The notes under the pieces are model-generated. The model was not told the origin of the DNA. It searched no databases and was given only the letters and a program-made list of their open reading frames with translations. 14,459 nucleotides of DNA from JBDSTW01 sp039914705 (lineage in GTDB: Bacteria; Pseudomonadota; Gammaproteobacteria; SURF-13), in contig JBDSOT010000142.1 of assembly GCA_039914705.1 (NCBI GenBank), positions 1 through 14,459 on the forward strand, read 5' to 3'. Below are positions 6,242-13,619 of the stretch, in pieces; position 1 is the stretch's first letter; the number at the start of each line of letters is the position of its first letter. The position numbers and the translations under genes are program-made.

Positions 6242-8551
6242 TCACTGCGAAAACCAATAGCGTTTATGGGCTTCTCTATAACCCGTTATTTCCGGTTTGC
6301 GCGCGCTTAGTTTGATAGTAATCGCGCCTTGTGCGGGCGAGTCCAGTAACTGTGTGCCATGCATACGGTAACGTTCCACGACCTGCTGATTAGGATGGCG
6401 ATAGCGGTTTTTATAGCCGAAGGGAAATAGCGCGAACTGCGGATCAATGGTGTCTATGAAAGCCTGCGTTGAGGAGGTCTTGCTGCCGTGATGCGGGACT
6501 ACCAGGAATTGCACATGCAATGCAGTGCCCCAGTTTCTAATTAAATTTTCTTCCGTTTCCGCTTCGATGTCGCCGGTGAGCAAAACATTTCCCTGTGTGC
6601 TTTTAATTAGTAAAACACAGCTCGCATTATTTCCCTGCACAGTAATCTTTTGCGGGTTTAATACCGTGAACTCGACGCCATCCCAGCGCCAGGTCTGTCC
6701 GGCTATACAGTGTTCGCCGCCGGGCAGGCGTTTGGGCACGCTGCTGAGTATACGGTTTGGCGGGAAGGCCTTAATCAGGGATTCCGCGCCGCCGATGTGA
6801 TCGTTATCGCCGTGGCTGATAATTAATGTGTCAATACTATCAACTCCGCTGGCGCGTAAATACGGCGCAACCACGGCGCGGCCGGTGTCGAAGCGCTCAC
6901 TGAATCGCGGCCCGCTGTCAAATACCAAGGTGTGATGCTGGGTGCGCGCCACAGCGGCCAGGCCCTGTCCGACATCGAGCAGCGTAAACCACAGTTCACC
7001 AGGCCCCGGTCCGGCCGGCCGCACCAGAAACATCGGCAACAGCCAGATAATACCCAGCCAGCGTGCGGGCCAGCCGCGCGGGGCCAGCAATAATAATGTT
7101 CCGAATAGGGCGCACGCGAGTGCCCAGCCCAGCGGTGCGTGTTGTACCCACAAGGTTTGATCGAGGCCCGCCAGATACTCAAGTGCGAGCCACAGCTTGC
7201 TCATCGTCCAAGCCGCGATCTGAAATAAAAATGTTGAAACCGCCTGCGGCAGAATTACCAGACAAAAGACGCCTAACAAGGTCACGGGAATGACGATAAT
7301 CTCGATTACCGGTATCGCCAGCATATTGGCCAGCGGTCCGCTCACCGAACTCTGCTGAAACATCGCGAGCATGAGCGGCAACATTCCAATTGCGATCACA
7401 CATTGAATGCGCCCCCACTGACTGCGTCTGGTCTCATCCACGCGCCCATGAATCGCCAGCAGGATAACGCCGATCGCCGCGAACGATAGCCAGAACCCGG
7501 CGGACATTACGGCCAGAGGATCGTACAGCAACACCAGCAACAGCGCGGTGGCCAGCAGGTGCGAGGGACGCGGTCGGCGATTCAAAAGCAGCGCGCCCAT
7601 GACCACGGCGAGCATGATCATGGCGCGCTGTGTCGGAATCGCAAATCCGGCCAGTGCCGCGTAGGCAATCGCCGCCGCCAGCGCGCTTATTGCTGCCGCT
7701 TTTTGCGCGGGGAAGCGCAGCACAGTGAAGCCCGGCAGCGCCCACAGCCAGCGCATCAGAAAAAATGCGATGCCGGCGACCAACCCGATGTTCATGCCGG
7801 ATATTGCAATGAGATGCGTGGTGCCGGTGCGCTGCAATACTTCCCACTGATTATTCGCAATGCCGGTCTCGTCGCCATTAGCAAACGCGGTGATCATGCC
7901 TGCAAAGGCATTTTCCGGTAAGGCATTACGGATACCTTCACTCAGGTTTTGCCGAAACCGGCCGATGGGACGCGAGGATAAATCCGAGTTGATTAACCGG
8001 GGCGGTTCGTTACTGCGAATGTAGCCGGTGGCGCGGATACGCTCGTGAAATAAATAGCCTTCATAATCAAAACCGCCGGGGTTCTGAAATCCATATGGAC
8101 GCTTGAGGCGCACCAGAAAATTCCATTTATCACCCACGCGCGGAGTAAATTCCGGGTCGTAACTGGTGAGTTGGATAGTCTCGGGAATATTGAGTTTGAC
8201 GTTGTTCGAAATCTTGGCTACGTGCTTCGCATCAGGTAATTGCGCGGATAATACGTTGAACTTAAAGCGCACCCCACGCTCTGATGATTTGGGCAAGTCG
8301 GCGATGACGCCGCTCAGCCGTAAGTCCTTACCTTCCAGCTCTTGAGGCAGTATATTCTGTAAGATTATGCCTGCGTATAATGTAATCCAGGCCATGCCGC
8401 CGACGAAGAATAGCACCGGCAGCAGGGCACGCCTCCACCAGCACAAGGCCATCAGTGGGATCAGCACGAGGCTCCAGCTCAGGGGCGGCAGCAAGGGAAG
8501 CTGCTGCACCAGCAGTATGCCGCACAAAAACGTCAAGGCGTATAGACGGAT
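6242..8551 (-). CDS. comEC: ComEC/Rec2 DNA-uptake channel protein
   Basis: An inner-membrane protein of about 764–769 residues, usual for gammaproteobacterial ComEC. Numbered from TTG 8536, it has N-terminal transmembrane helices, a soluble OB-like segment (about 70–180; RPYGFQNPGGFDYEGYL), the Competence membrane domain with HLIAISGMNIGLVAG (241–255) and AGFAIPTQRAMIML (296–309), and a C-terminal metallo-beta-lactamase-like domain with LLDVGQG, SHGDNDHIGG (574–583), LLTGD (652–656) and PHHGS (681–685). ComEC passes single-stranded DNA into the cytoplasm during transformation; the C-terminal domain is proposed to degrade the second strand. Its metal-binding motifs look intact. No ATG is available near the N-terminus: AAGGGG (8563–8558) points at ATC 8551–8549, which yields an N-terminus like relatives (xRLYALTFLCG), while TTG 8536 lies 21 nt from that site. 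The start is therefore uncertain by five codons. It is divergent from a DUF2062 gene. Confidence 0.94.
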   Translation of the reverse strand: MRLYALTFLCGILLVQQLPLLPPLSWSLVLIPLMALCWWRRALLPVLFFVGGMAWITLYAGIILQNILPQELEGKDLRLSGVIADLPKSSERGVRFKFNVLSAQLPDAKHVAKISNNVKLNIPETIQLTSYDPEFTPRVGDKWNFLVRLKRPYGFQNPGGFDYEGYLFHERIRATGYIRSNEPPRLINSDLSSRPIGRFRQNLSEGIRNALPENAFAGMITAFANGDETGIANNQWEVLQRTGTTHLIAISGMNIGLVAGIAFFLMRWLWALPGFTVLRFPAQKAAAISALAAAIAYAALAGFAIPTQRAMIMLAVVMGALLLNRRPRPSHLLATALLLVLLYDPLAVMSAGFWLSFAAIGVILLAIHGRVDETRRSQWGRIQCVIAIGMLPLMLAMFQQSSVSGPLANMLAIPVIEIIVIPVTLLGVFCLVILPQAVSTFLFQIAAWTMSKLWLALEYLAGLDQTLWVQHAPLGWALACALFGTLLLLAPRGWPARWLGIIWLLPMFLVRPAGPGPGELWFTLLDVGQGLAAVARTQHHTLVFDSGPRFSERFDTGRAVVAPYLRASGVDSIDTLIISHGDNDHIGGAESLIKAFPPNRILSSVPKRLPGGEHCIAGQTWRWDGVEFTVLNPQKITVQGNNASCVLLIKSTQGNVLLTGDIEAETEENLIRNWGTALHVQFLVVPHHGSKTSSTQAFIDTIDPQFALFPFGYKNRYRHPNQQVVERYRMHGTQLLDSPAQGAITIKLSARKPEITGYREAHKRYWFSQ

Positions 8552-8777
8552 CTTGAACCCCTTAGATGCAATACAGCGTTGAAGTTTACACTAGTGCGAC
8601 GATGTAGTTTATTAGGACGCCTCGCCCAGAACTCAGTAATAGTTCTTTAATGTATGACCTAGTATATGAGCTTTACGCTGATTTTCCTTAAGGCATTAAA
8701 AAATCGCGGTTCGCCGCAACGCTGCCTTATTACCTTCATAAATAATAAGTAAATTACTGGGACTTAACGATCTGCTG

Positions 8778-8783
8778 TACACT
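8778..8783 (+). promoter_or_regulatory. Possible -10 element (TACACT) close to the DUF2062 gene start
   Basis: TACACT lies 7 nt before ATG 8791, and there is no recognisable ribosome-binding site between. If it is a real -10 box the transcript would begin at or next to the start codon, making the mRNA leaderless or nearly so. The matching -35 region (about 8754–8759, TTACTG) is poor. This is weak sequence-only evidence. Confidence 0.2.
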
Positions 8784-8790
8784 GAATTAT

Positions 8791-9324
8791 ATGGCTAGAA
8801 AAATTTTCAAGCGCTACATGCCGGACGTGCACAAGATCCGCGATCACAAGCATTTGCAGTTTTTCGGCAAGTTGCTGCACAACCCTAATCTCTGGCATTT
8901 GAACCGCCGCTCCGTATCGCGTGCCGTCGCCGTGGGTTTGTTCATGGCCTTTGTGCCCATGCCTTTCCAGATGGTGCCGGCCGCCGCATTGGCCATCATG
9001 TTTCAGTTTAACCTGCCGATTGCCATTGCCCTGGTATGGATAACAAATCCGCTAACCACAGGCCCCATCTTTTATTTCGTTTATAAATTGGGTACCGTAA
9101 TGCTCGGGCGTCCGGCGCATCCGCTATTGTTTCAGCCTACCTGGGATTGGTTGATGGGAGAGTTGCACTGGATCTGGCAACCCTTTCTGTTAGGTTCATT
9201 CACGGTCTCCTGCGCCTCTGCAATAGTTGGCTTTCTTCTAGTTAGAGGCTTTTGGCGTATCCATGTGCTGTACGACTGGCATAAACGCAAGAAGCTGCGC
9301 CAGCCAGAGCAGTCGCCCCGTTAA
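8791..9324 (+). CDS. DUF2062 domain membrane protein
   Basis: A 177-residue protein. The N-terminal ~40 residues are basic and His-rich, then comes the DUF2062 core: NRRSVSRAVAVGLFMAFVPMPFQMVPAAALA (about 39–69), LPIAIALVWITNPLTTGPIFYFVYKLG (about 76–102) and a third hydrophobic stretch near 126–150, ending in a basic tail (HKRKKLRQ). The N-P-x-T in the second segment and the PMPFQ turn are characteristic. The function of the family is not established; it is an inner-membrane protein often found next to comEC in gammaproteobacteria, as here. The start ATG 8791 fits the family but lacks an evident ribosome-binding site. Its stop is 13 nt from the trxB stop on the opposite strand. Confidence 0.88.
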   Translation: MARKIFKRYMPDVHKIRDHKHLQFFGKLLHNPNLWHLNRRSVSRAVAVGLFMAFVPMPFQMVPAAALAIMFQFNLPIAIALVWITNPLTTGPIFYFVYKLGTVMLGRPAHPLLFQPTWDWLMGELHWIWQPFLLGSFTVSCASAIVGFLLVRGFWRIHVLYDWHKRKKLRQPEQSPR

Positions 9325-9337
9325 TCCTGGCCCGAAC

Positions 9338-10288
9338 TTATAGATTTTCCAGGTAACGCTCGGCATCCAGGGCCGCCATGCAACCGGTTCCGGCGGAGGT
9401 AATGGCCTGGCGATACACCTGATCGGCCACATCACCGGCGGCAAACACCCCTGCAATACTGGTGGCAGTCGCATTCCCCTCGTTTCCGCTCTGCACCTTG
9501 ATATAGCCATTTTTCATATCAAGCTGACCTTCGAACAGGGCCGTGTTCGGCTTATGCCCAATCGCGATAAAAACGCCCTGCACCGCTATATCCTGGGTAC
9601 TGTTGTCCGCTGTGTCTTTAATGCGCATGCCGGTTACGCCGCTCGCATCGCCCAGCACCTCGTCCAGCGTGCTGTTCCAAGCGATGCGGATGTTACCCTT
9701 GGCGACCTTGTCCATCAGGTGGTCGATCAGGATTTTTTCCGCCTTGAACTTGTCGCGGCGATGCACAACAGTAACCTCACTGGCGATATTGGAAAGATAC
9801 AAGGCCTCCTCGACGGCCGTGTTGCCGCCACCGATGACCGCCACTTTCTGATTTTTGTAGAAAAATCCGTCGCAGGTCGCGCAGCCTGATACCCCACGGC
9901 CTTTGAATGCCTCTTCGGAAGGCAATCCCAGATACATGGCCGCTGCCCCGGTAGCGATGATTAAGGCATCGCAGGTATAGCTACCGTTATCGCCGGTAAG
10001 CAGAAAGGGACGTTGAGTCAGTTCAGCCTTGTTGATGTGATCATGGATAATCGCGGTCTTGAAACGCTCGGCATGTCGGCGCATACGCTCCATCAGGGCG
10101 GGGCCTTGCAAGCCTTCCACATCGCCGATCCAGTTATCGACATCGGTGGTGGTCATGAGCTGACCGCCTTGCTCCAGACCGGTAATCAGCACCGGTTTAA
10201 GATTGGCGCGCGCCGCATACAGCGCGGCCGTGTAGCCGGCGGGGCCGGAACCCAGGATTAGCAGACGGCAATGTTGGGGTGAATTCAT
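9338..10288 (-). CDS. trxB: Thioredoxin reductase (NADPH)
   Basis: A 316-residue flavoprotein, the standard bacterial TrxB length. The FAD-binding Rossmann motif GSGPAGYTAALYAARA is at 13–28; GQLMTTTDVDNWIG (42–55) is typical of the family; the redox-active disulfide is Cys136–Cys139 in CATCDGFFY; the NADPH-binding motif GGGNTAVEEALYLS is at 153–166 with HRRDKF at 176–181; and the C-terminal FAD motif is GVFAAGDVADQVYRQAITSAG. It reduces thioredoxin in the cytosol using NADPH. The start at ATG 10288–10286 matches E. coli TrxB, although a ribosome-binding site is weak. It is convergent with the DUF2062 gene and divergent from the downstream permease, with a hairpin repeat in the promoter interval. 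Confidence 0.97.
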   Translation of the reverse strand: MNSPQHCRLLILGSGPAGYTAALYAARANLKPVLITGLEQGGQLMTTTDVDNWIGDVEGLQGPALMERMRRHAERFKTAIIHDHINKAELTQRPFLLTGDNGSYTCDALIIATGAAAMYLGLPSEEAFKGRGVSGCATCDGFFYKNQKVAVIGGGNTAVEEALYLSNIASEVTVVHRRDKFKAEKILIDHLMDKVAKGNIRIAWNSTLDEVLGDASGVTGMRIKDTADNSTQDIAVQGVFIAIGHKPNTALFEGQLDMKNGYIKVQSGNEGNATATSIAGVFAAGDVADQVYRQAITSAGTGCMAALDAERYLENL

Positions 10289-10632
10289 GATAGTGGTTTG
10301 CGCCTGAAAAATTGAACATGATAAACACGATCAGGGGGTAATTTACAATCTCCCGTAATTATAGAGCGGCATCAATCTGAAACCCCCTCCCTCTTTTGAC
10401 GGGGGGAAGGTTGATGCATACCTTCCTTCGTATGCACCCTACGAGTCCACTGCGTGTACACCGTTTTGCTCCCGGCAAAACGGTGGATGGGTGTGTGAGT
10501 GTTGTCCAACTGCCTCAAACCTGAACCTGTCAAATCCCGGTAGAGATTCGCAAGACGGTTGCACAACTCTTCCATGCACTTGGTTTCAGACATACACTAG
10601 CCTGAACTTGGACAGGGCGCACGGGACAGTAT
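10289..10632. other. Divergent intergenic region between trxB and the APC permease
   Basis: This 344-nt region must hold promoters for both genes. For trxB, minus-strand TATAAT (10363–10358) and TATCAT (10323–10318) are candidate -10 boxes, neither with a good -35. The middle is repeat copy 2 (10383–10503). A minus-strand frame from ATG 10593 to about 10510 reads plausibly (CMEELCNRLANLYRDLTGS) before it runs into the repeat, but I recognise no family and do not call it a gene. No clear promoter is seen for the permease. Confidence 0.55.
10383..10503 (-). repeat. Hairpin-rich interspersed repeat, copy 2 (inverted relative to copy 1)
   Basis: Read on the minus strand this matches copy 1. The CCGTTTTGC/GCAAAACGG stem (10461–10469 with 10475–10483) is identical, with loop TCCCG the complement of CGGGA. 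The 24-nt spacer (10437–10460) matches copy 1 at 19 of 24 positions. The TGCATAC/GTATGCA stem is at 10415–10421 and 10430–10436. The outer C-rich and G-rich arms are conserved in type but not in exact sequence. It lies about 4.3 kb from copy 1 in opposite orientation, in the trxB/permease promoter interval. Confidence 0.8.
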
Positions 10633-12045
10633 ATGCAGATTTTTCGTACCAAGCAGACCGCAGCGGATGACTTTTGCGGTGTCAGTATGAAGCGTTGCCT
10701 GAGCGCCTTCGACCTCACACTGCTTGGCATCGGCTGCATCATCGGCACCGGCATTTTTGTATTGACCGGCATCGCCGCCGCCACCCTGGCAGGTCCCGGT
10801 GTGGTGTTATCTTTTGTGGTGGCCGGCATCGCCTGCGCCTTCGCGGCCTTGTGTTACGCGGAACTTGCCGCCAGCCTGGGCGGGTGCGGCAGTGCCTACG
10901 GTTACAGTTATGTCACGCTCGGCGAATTATTGGCGTGGATCGTGGGTTGGATGCTGATCCTCGAATACGGAATAGCCACTGCCGCAGTCGCCAACGGTTG
11001 GTCCGGCTACTTTAACAATGCCTTGACCGCCATCGGTCTGCCCTTGCCTTTTGCGTTGACACATGCGCCCAGCCAGGACGGCATCATCAATTTGCCCGCA
11101 GCGGTGATCGTGCTGACCCTCGCGGTTTTACTGGCAATCGGGGCCAAGGAAAGCTCGCGCTTCAACAATGTATTCGTGTTTGTCAAACTCCTTACCATCG
11201 CCGTATTTATCGGCGTCGCAGTATTTCACGTCAATCCTGCGTTGTGGGATCCGTTCCTGCCGTTTGGCTGGAGCGGCACAGGCGCGGACGGCAAACCAAC
11301 CGGCGTGTTGGCGGGCGCGGCCATCGTATTTTTTGCCTACATTGGGTTCGATGCCGTTTCGACGGCGGCCGAAGAGGCCAGGAATCCGCAACGCGATGTG
11401 CCGATTGGCATTATTGCCTCGCTGGTAATCTGTACGCTTATTTATATAGTGGTGTCCGGCCTGTTGACCGGCATTGTTTCCTATAAAGAACTCAATGTAT
11501 CGTCCCCGGTAGCCCATGCCTTGCAGTTACTTGGCATTAACTGGGCCTCGGCCCTAGTCGCGACGGGCGTCATCACCGGGCTGACCACGGTCATGCTGGT
11601 GCTTTATTTCGGACTCACGCGAATCATCTTCGCGATGTCGCGTGACGGGTTGTTGCCGCCGTTCTTCGGCGAGCTGAACAGCAAGACGCAGACCCCGGTA
11701 CGCGTCATTATTCTATGCGGTGTAATCATCGCCGGAGTCGCGGGTTTTGTTCCGCTGGGCGATCTGGCTGAGCTGGTGAATATTGGCACGCTGGGGGCGT
11801 TTGTCATGGTTTGTATCTGCGTAATGGTGTCGCGAGTGACCCAGCCCGATCTCAAACGGCCCTTCAAAATGCCTTTCAAACTGCTGTTGCCAATCCTGGG
11901 GATATTGTCCTGCGGCCTGCTGATGACCTACCTGCCGTTAGTCACGTGGCAGCGCTTCATTACCTGGCTGGTGATGGGCTTGGGTATATATTTTTTCTAT
12001 TCGATGCGGCACAGCCGACTCGCCAAGGCCACAGTGATCCGCTAG
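10633..12045 (+). CDS. APC-superfamily amino-acid permease (cationic amino acid transporter type)
   Basis: A 470-residue inner-membrane protein with about 12 hydrophobic segments. TM1 carries GIGCIIGTGIFVLTG (32–46), the unwound glycine-rich substrate site of LeuT-fold APC carriers. CYAELAASLGGCGSAYGYSYVTLGE follows as in CAT/YfnA-like permeases, and the TM6 region reads FFAYIGFDAVSTAAEEARNP with RDVPIGI after it. TRIIFAMSRDGLLPPFF is also typical. Such carriers import amino acids by proton- or sodium-coupled transport; the substrate cannot be read from sequence, though cationic or broad neutral amino acids are usual in this branch. The start ATG 10633 has GGGA about 8 nt upstream. It stands alone: divergent from trxB, with 52 nt before the downstream toxin gene. 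Confidence 0.92.
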   Translation: MQIFRTKQTAADDFCGVSMKRCLSAFDLTLLGIGCIIGTGIFVLTGIAAATLAGPGVVLSFVVAGIACAFAALCYAELAASLGGCGSAYGYSYVTLGELLAWIVGWMLILEYGIATAAVANGWSGYFNNALTAIGLPLPFALTHAPSQDGIINLPAAVIVLTLAVLLAIGAKESSRFNNVFVFVKLLTIAVFIGVAVFHVNPALWDPFLPFGWSGTGADGKPTGVLAGAAIVFFAYIGFDAVSTAAEEARNPQRDVPIGIIASLVICTLIYIVVSGLLTGIVSYKELNVSSPVAHALQLLGINWASALVATGVITGLTTVMLVLYFGLTRIIFAMSRDGLLPPFFGELNSKTQTPVRVIILCGVIIAGVAGFVPLGDLAELVNIGTLGAFVMVCICVMVSRVTQPDLKRPFKMPFKLLLPILGILSCGLLMTYLPLVTWQRFITWLVMGLGIYFFYSMRHSRLAKATVIR

Positions 12046-12097
12046 GATTACATACAGACGTATGGAATTTTATATTGCGAAATGCTAACTTTTGCCT

Positions 12098-12388
12098 ATG
12101 GCAAACACTAGCTTTGTTTGGGATACCGGCAAGGACACTGAAAACCAGCAGAAGCACGGCGTTTCATTTGCCCGTGCTCAGTATGCCTTCGCAGATCCCC
12201 GGCGCGTGATTGCCAAGGACATCACACATAGCCAAACTGAAGAGAGATTCTACTGTTTCGGAGAGGTTGAGGGTGGTGTTCTTACGGTGCGGTTCACCTA
12301 TCGCGTCTCCGTTATTCGAATCATCGGCGCAGGCTATTGGCGCAAAGGAAAGGTAATATATGACCGCGAAAATAAAATACTCAGATGA
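12098..12388 (+). CDS. brnT: BrnT family toxin
   Basis: About 96 residues. The motifs follow the BrnT pattern in order: FVWDTGKDTENQQKHGVSF (the F-x-W-D-x-x-K-x-x-x-N-x-x-KHGVSF signature), AQYAFADPRRVIAKD, HSQTEERFYCFGEVEG, LTVRFTYRVSVIRIIGAG. BrnT is a RelE-fold ribonuclease toxin that inhibits translation. ATG 12098 is preferred; an in-frame TTG at 12092 adds only two residues and no good ribosome-binding site decides between them. It overlaps the downstream gene by 29 nt, and the toxin-first order is the rule for brnTA operons. One difference from many members is a shorter, less basic C-terminus after GAGYW. The family is firm; toxicity is not tested. Confidence 0.9.
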   Translation: MANTSFVWDTGKDTENQQKHGVSFARAQYAFADPRRVIAKDITHSQTEERFYCFGEVEGGVLTVRFTYRVSVIRIIGAGYWRKGKVIYDRENKILR

Positions 12389-12641
12389 ACCCCTGGGCAA
12401 GACCCAAGTGGTTGCCGATTTTCTTCCCTCTCCAACCGAGTTGGCTTTTCGTGAAGAAGGGGTGAAGGTCACTCTGGCTCTGAGCAAAAAAAGCATCGAG
12501 TTTTTCAAGACCGAAGCCTCGAAACATCACACCCAGTATCAGCGCATGATTCGTCGGCTGCTTGACGCATATGTCGATGCACACGCACACGCCCAAGCCC
12601 TGCGCTCAAGCAGGACGCGCCAAAAGCGGCGAACCCCGTAG
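12360..12641 (+). CDS. BrnA/CopG-type ribbon-helix-helix antitoxin
   Basis: A 93-residue protein starting at ATG 12360 inside the end of brnT, with AAGG about 7 nt upstream. The N-terminus (KYSDEPLGKTQVVADFLPSPTEL) is the acidic toxin-facing arm seen in CopG-like partners of BrnT. The RHH core is VKVTLALSKKSIEFFKTEASKHHTQYQRMIRRLLDAYVDAH (about 35–75), a beta strand followed by two helices. The tail is basic and low in complexity (SSRTRQKRRTP). Such antitoxins neutralise the toxin and repress their own promoter as dimers. With brnT it forms a complete type II module placed between unrelated transport genes, which suggests later acquisition. Confidence 0.85.
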   Translation: MTAKIKYSDEPLGKTQVVADFLPSPTELAFREEGVKVTLALSKKSIEFFKTEASKHHTQYQRMIRRLLDAYVDAHAHAQALRSSRTRQKRRTP

Positions 12642-12780
12642 TTCCACGTTAAGCACTATTGCGCCGTTGCCGCTCGCAGCCCTTAACGCGCCGAAGCTGA
12701 GCGCAGCCTGTTGCCGTTGTGCAGAGCAGGGGGGCATGCTGAGATACGCAGCCACCTTGCCAAAACGCGATGTGATCTTT

Positions 12781-12808
12781 TTGTGAGGTTTGCGTAAGTG
12801 CTTATAGC
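12781..12808 (+). promoter_or_regulatory. Candidate sigma-70 promoter for the TVP38–PiT operon
   Basis: TTGTGA (12781–12786) and TATAGC (12803–12808) are spaced by 16 nt, each matching the consensus at four of six positions. The site lies about 62 nt before the GTG start at 12870, in a 228-nt gap with no gene. The match is moderate and other hexamers nearby could serve. Confidence 0.3.
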
Positions 12809-12869
12809 CTATCTTGTGCAGGAGCCTACAATGGCGATCTGAACTTGCGTCGCGCCCGTAAAGGATAGA

Positions 12870-13607
12870 GTGGAAACCGATCACACATCACAGTCTTCCG
12901 CTACAGGGATCAAATTTCTGATCCTGTTTATTTTCGTTGCGGGGCTTATCGCCTTTTTTGCGTTGGGCGGCGATCAATGGCTTACCCTTGAGGCCTTGAA
13001 GGCACAGCGTAATTCGCTGCTGAATTTTACCGAAGCACACTACTTAGCTACATTGCTGGGAGCCGTGCTGATCTATACGGCTGCGGTTGCCCTGAGCATC
13101 CCCGGTGCCATTATCCTCTCGCTGGCCGTTGGTCTGATGTTTGGCCGCTGGGTCGGGACGGCGGTTATTGTTTTTTCCGCGACGCTGGGTGCCACCCTGG
13201 TTTTCCTGGCCGCCCGTTATTTATTTGCGGACACCGTGCAAAAGCGCATCGGTGGCTTGGCCAAAAGATTTATCGACGGCTTCAACGAAAACGCCTTCAA
13301 TTATTTGCTGTTTTTACGGATTATTCCTGTATTTCCCTTCTGGCTGGTGAATCTCGCGGTTTCGGCGCTAACGCCCATCGGTTTGCGCACCTATGTCCTG
13401 GCCACCTTCATCGGCATAATTCCCGGCTCGTTTATATTTGCCAATCTGGGGCAGTCGCTGGGGCGTATTAATTCTATTGGCGAACTTCTCTCGCCCCAAA
13501 TTATCGGTGCCTTTGCATTGCTAGGTCTATTCGCTTTGACTCCGCTGCTTATCAAAAAAATTCGCGGTGCAAAATCTGCTCACGCGCCTGGGCAAAACTC
13601 ACCTTAA
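12870..13607 (+). CDS. TVP38/TMEM64 family (VTT-domain) membrane protein
   Basis: A 245-residue inner-membrane protein with about six hydrophobic segments. The VTT/SNARE-associated (DedA-like) core runs from about 70 to 200: ALSIPGAIILSLAVGLMFG (74–92), ATLGATLVFLAARYLF (104–119), FLRIIPVFPFWLVNLAVS (148–165) and IGIIPGSFIFANLGQSLG (181–198). The two re-entrant-type segments with FPFW and IPGS fit the family. Homologues are linked to lipid scrambling and membrane homeostasis; the specific role of bacterial TVP38 proteins is mostly unknown. The start is GTG 12870, supported by AAGGA about 5 nt upstream; no suitable ATG lies nearby. The phosphate transporter gene starts 12 nt after its stop, so both are probably one operon. 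Confidence 0.9.
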   Translation: METDHTSQSSATGIKFLILFIFVAGLIAFFALGGDQWLTLEALKAQRNSLLNFTEAHYLATLLGAVLIYTAAVALSIPGAIILSLAVGLMFGRWVGTAVIVFSATLGATLVFLAARYLFADTVQKRIGGLAKRFIDGFNENAFNYLLFLRIIPVFPFWLVNLAVSALTPIGLRTYVLATFIGIIPGSFIFANLGQSLGRINSIGELLSPQIIGAFALLGLFALTPLLIKKIRGAKSAHAPGQNSP

Positions 13608-13619
13608 TTGGGTAAATAA

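Noticed and set aside
8703..8720. GCGG-TTCG-CCGC mini-hairpin in the comEC/DUF2062 interval
   Set aside because: A four-base-pair stem in a 250-nt gap is expected by chance, and the closing pair is not the stable C(UUCG)G form.
12050..12063. CATAC-AGAC-GTATG hairpin after the permease as a terminator
   Set aside because: The 5-bp AT-rich stem is too weak and is not followed by a proper T-tract.
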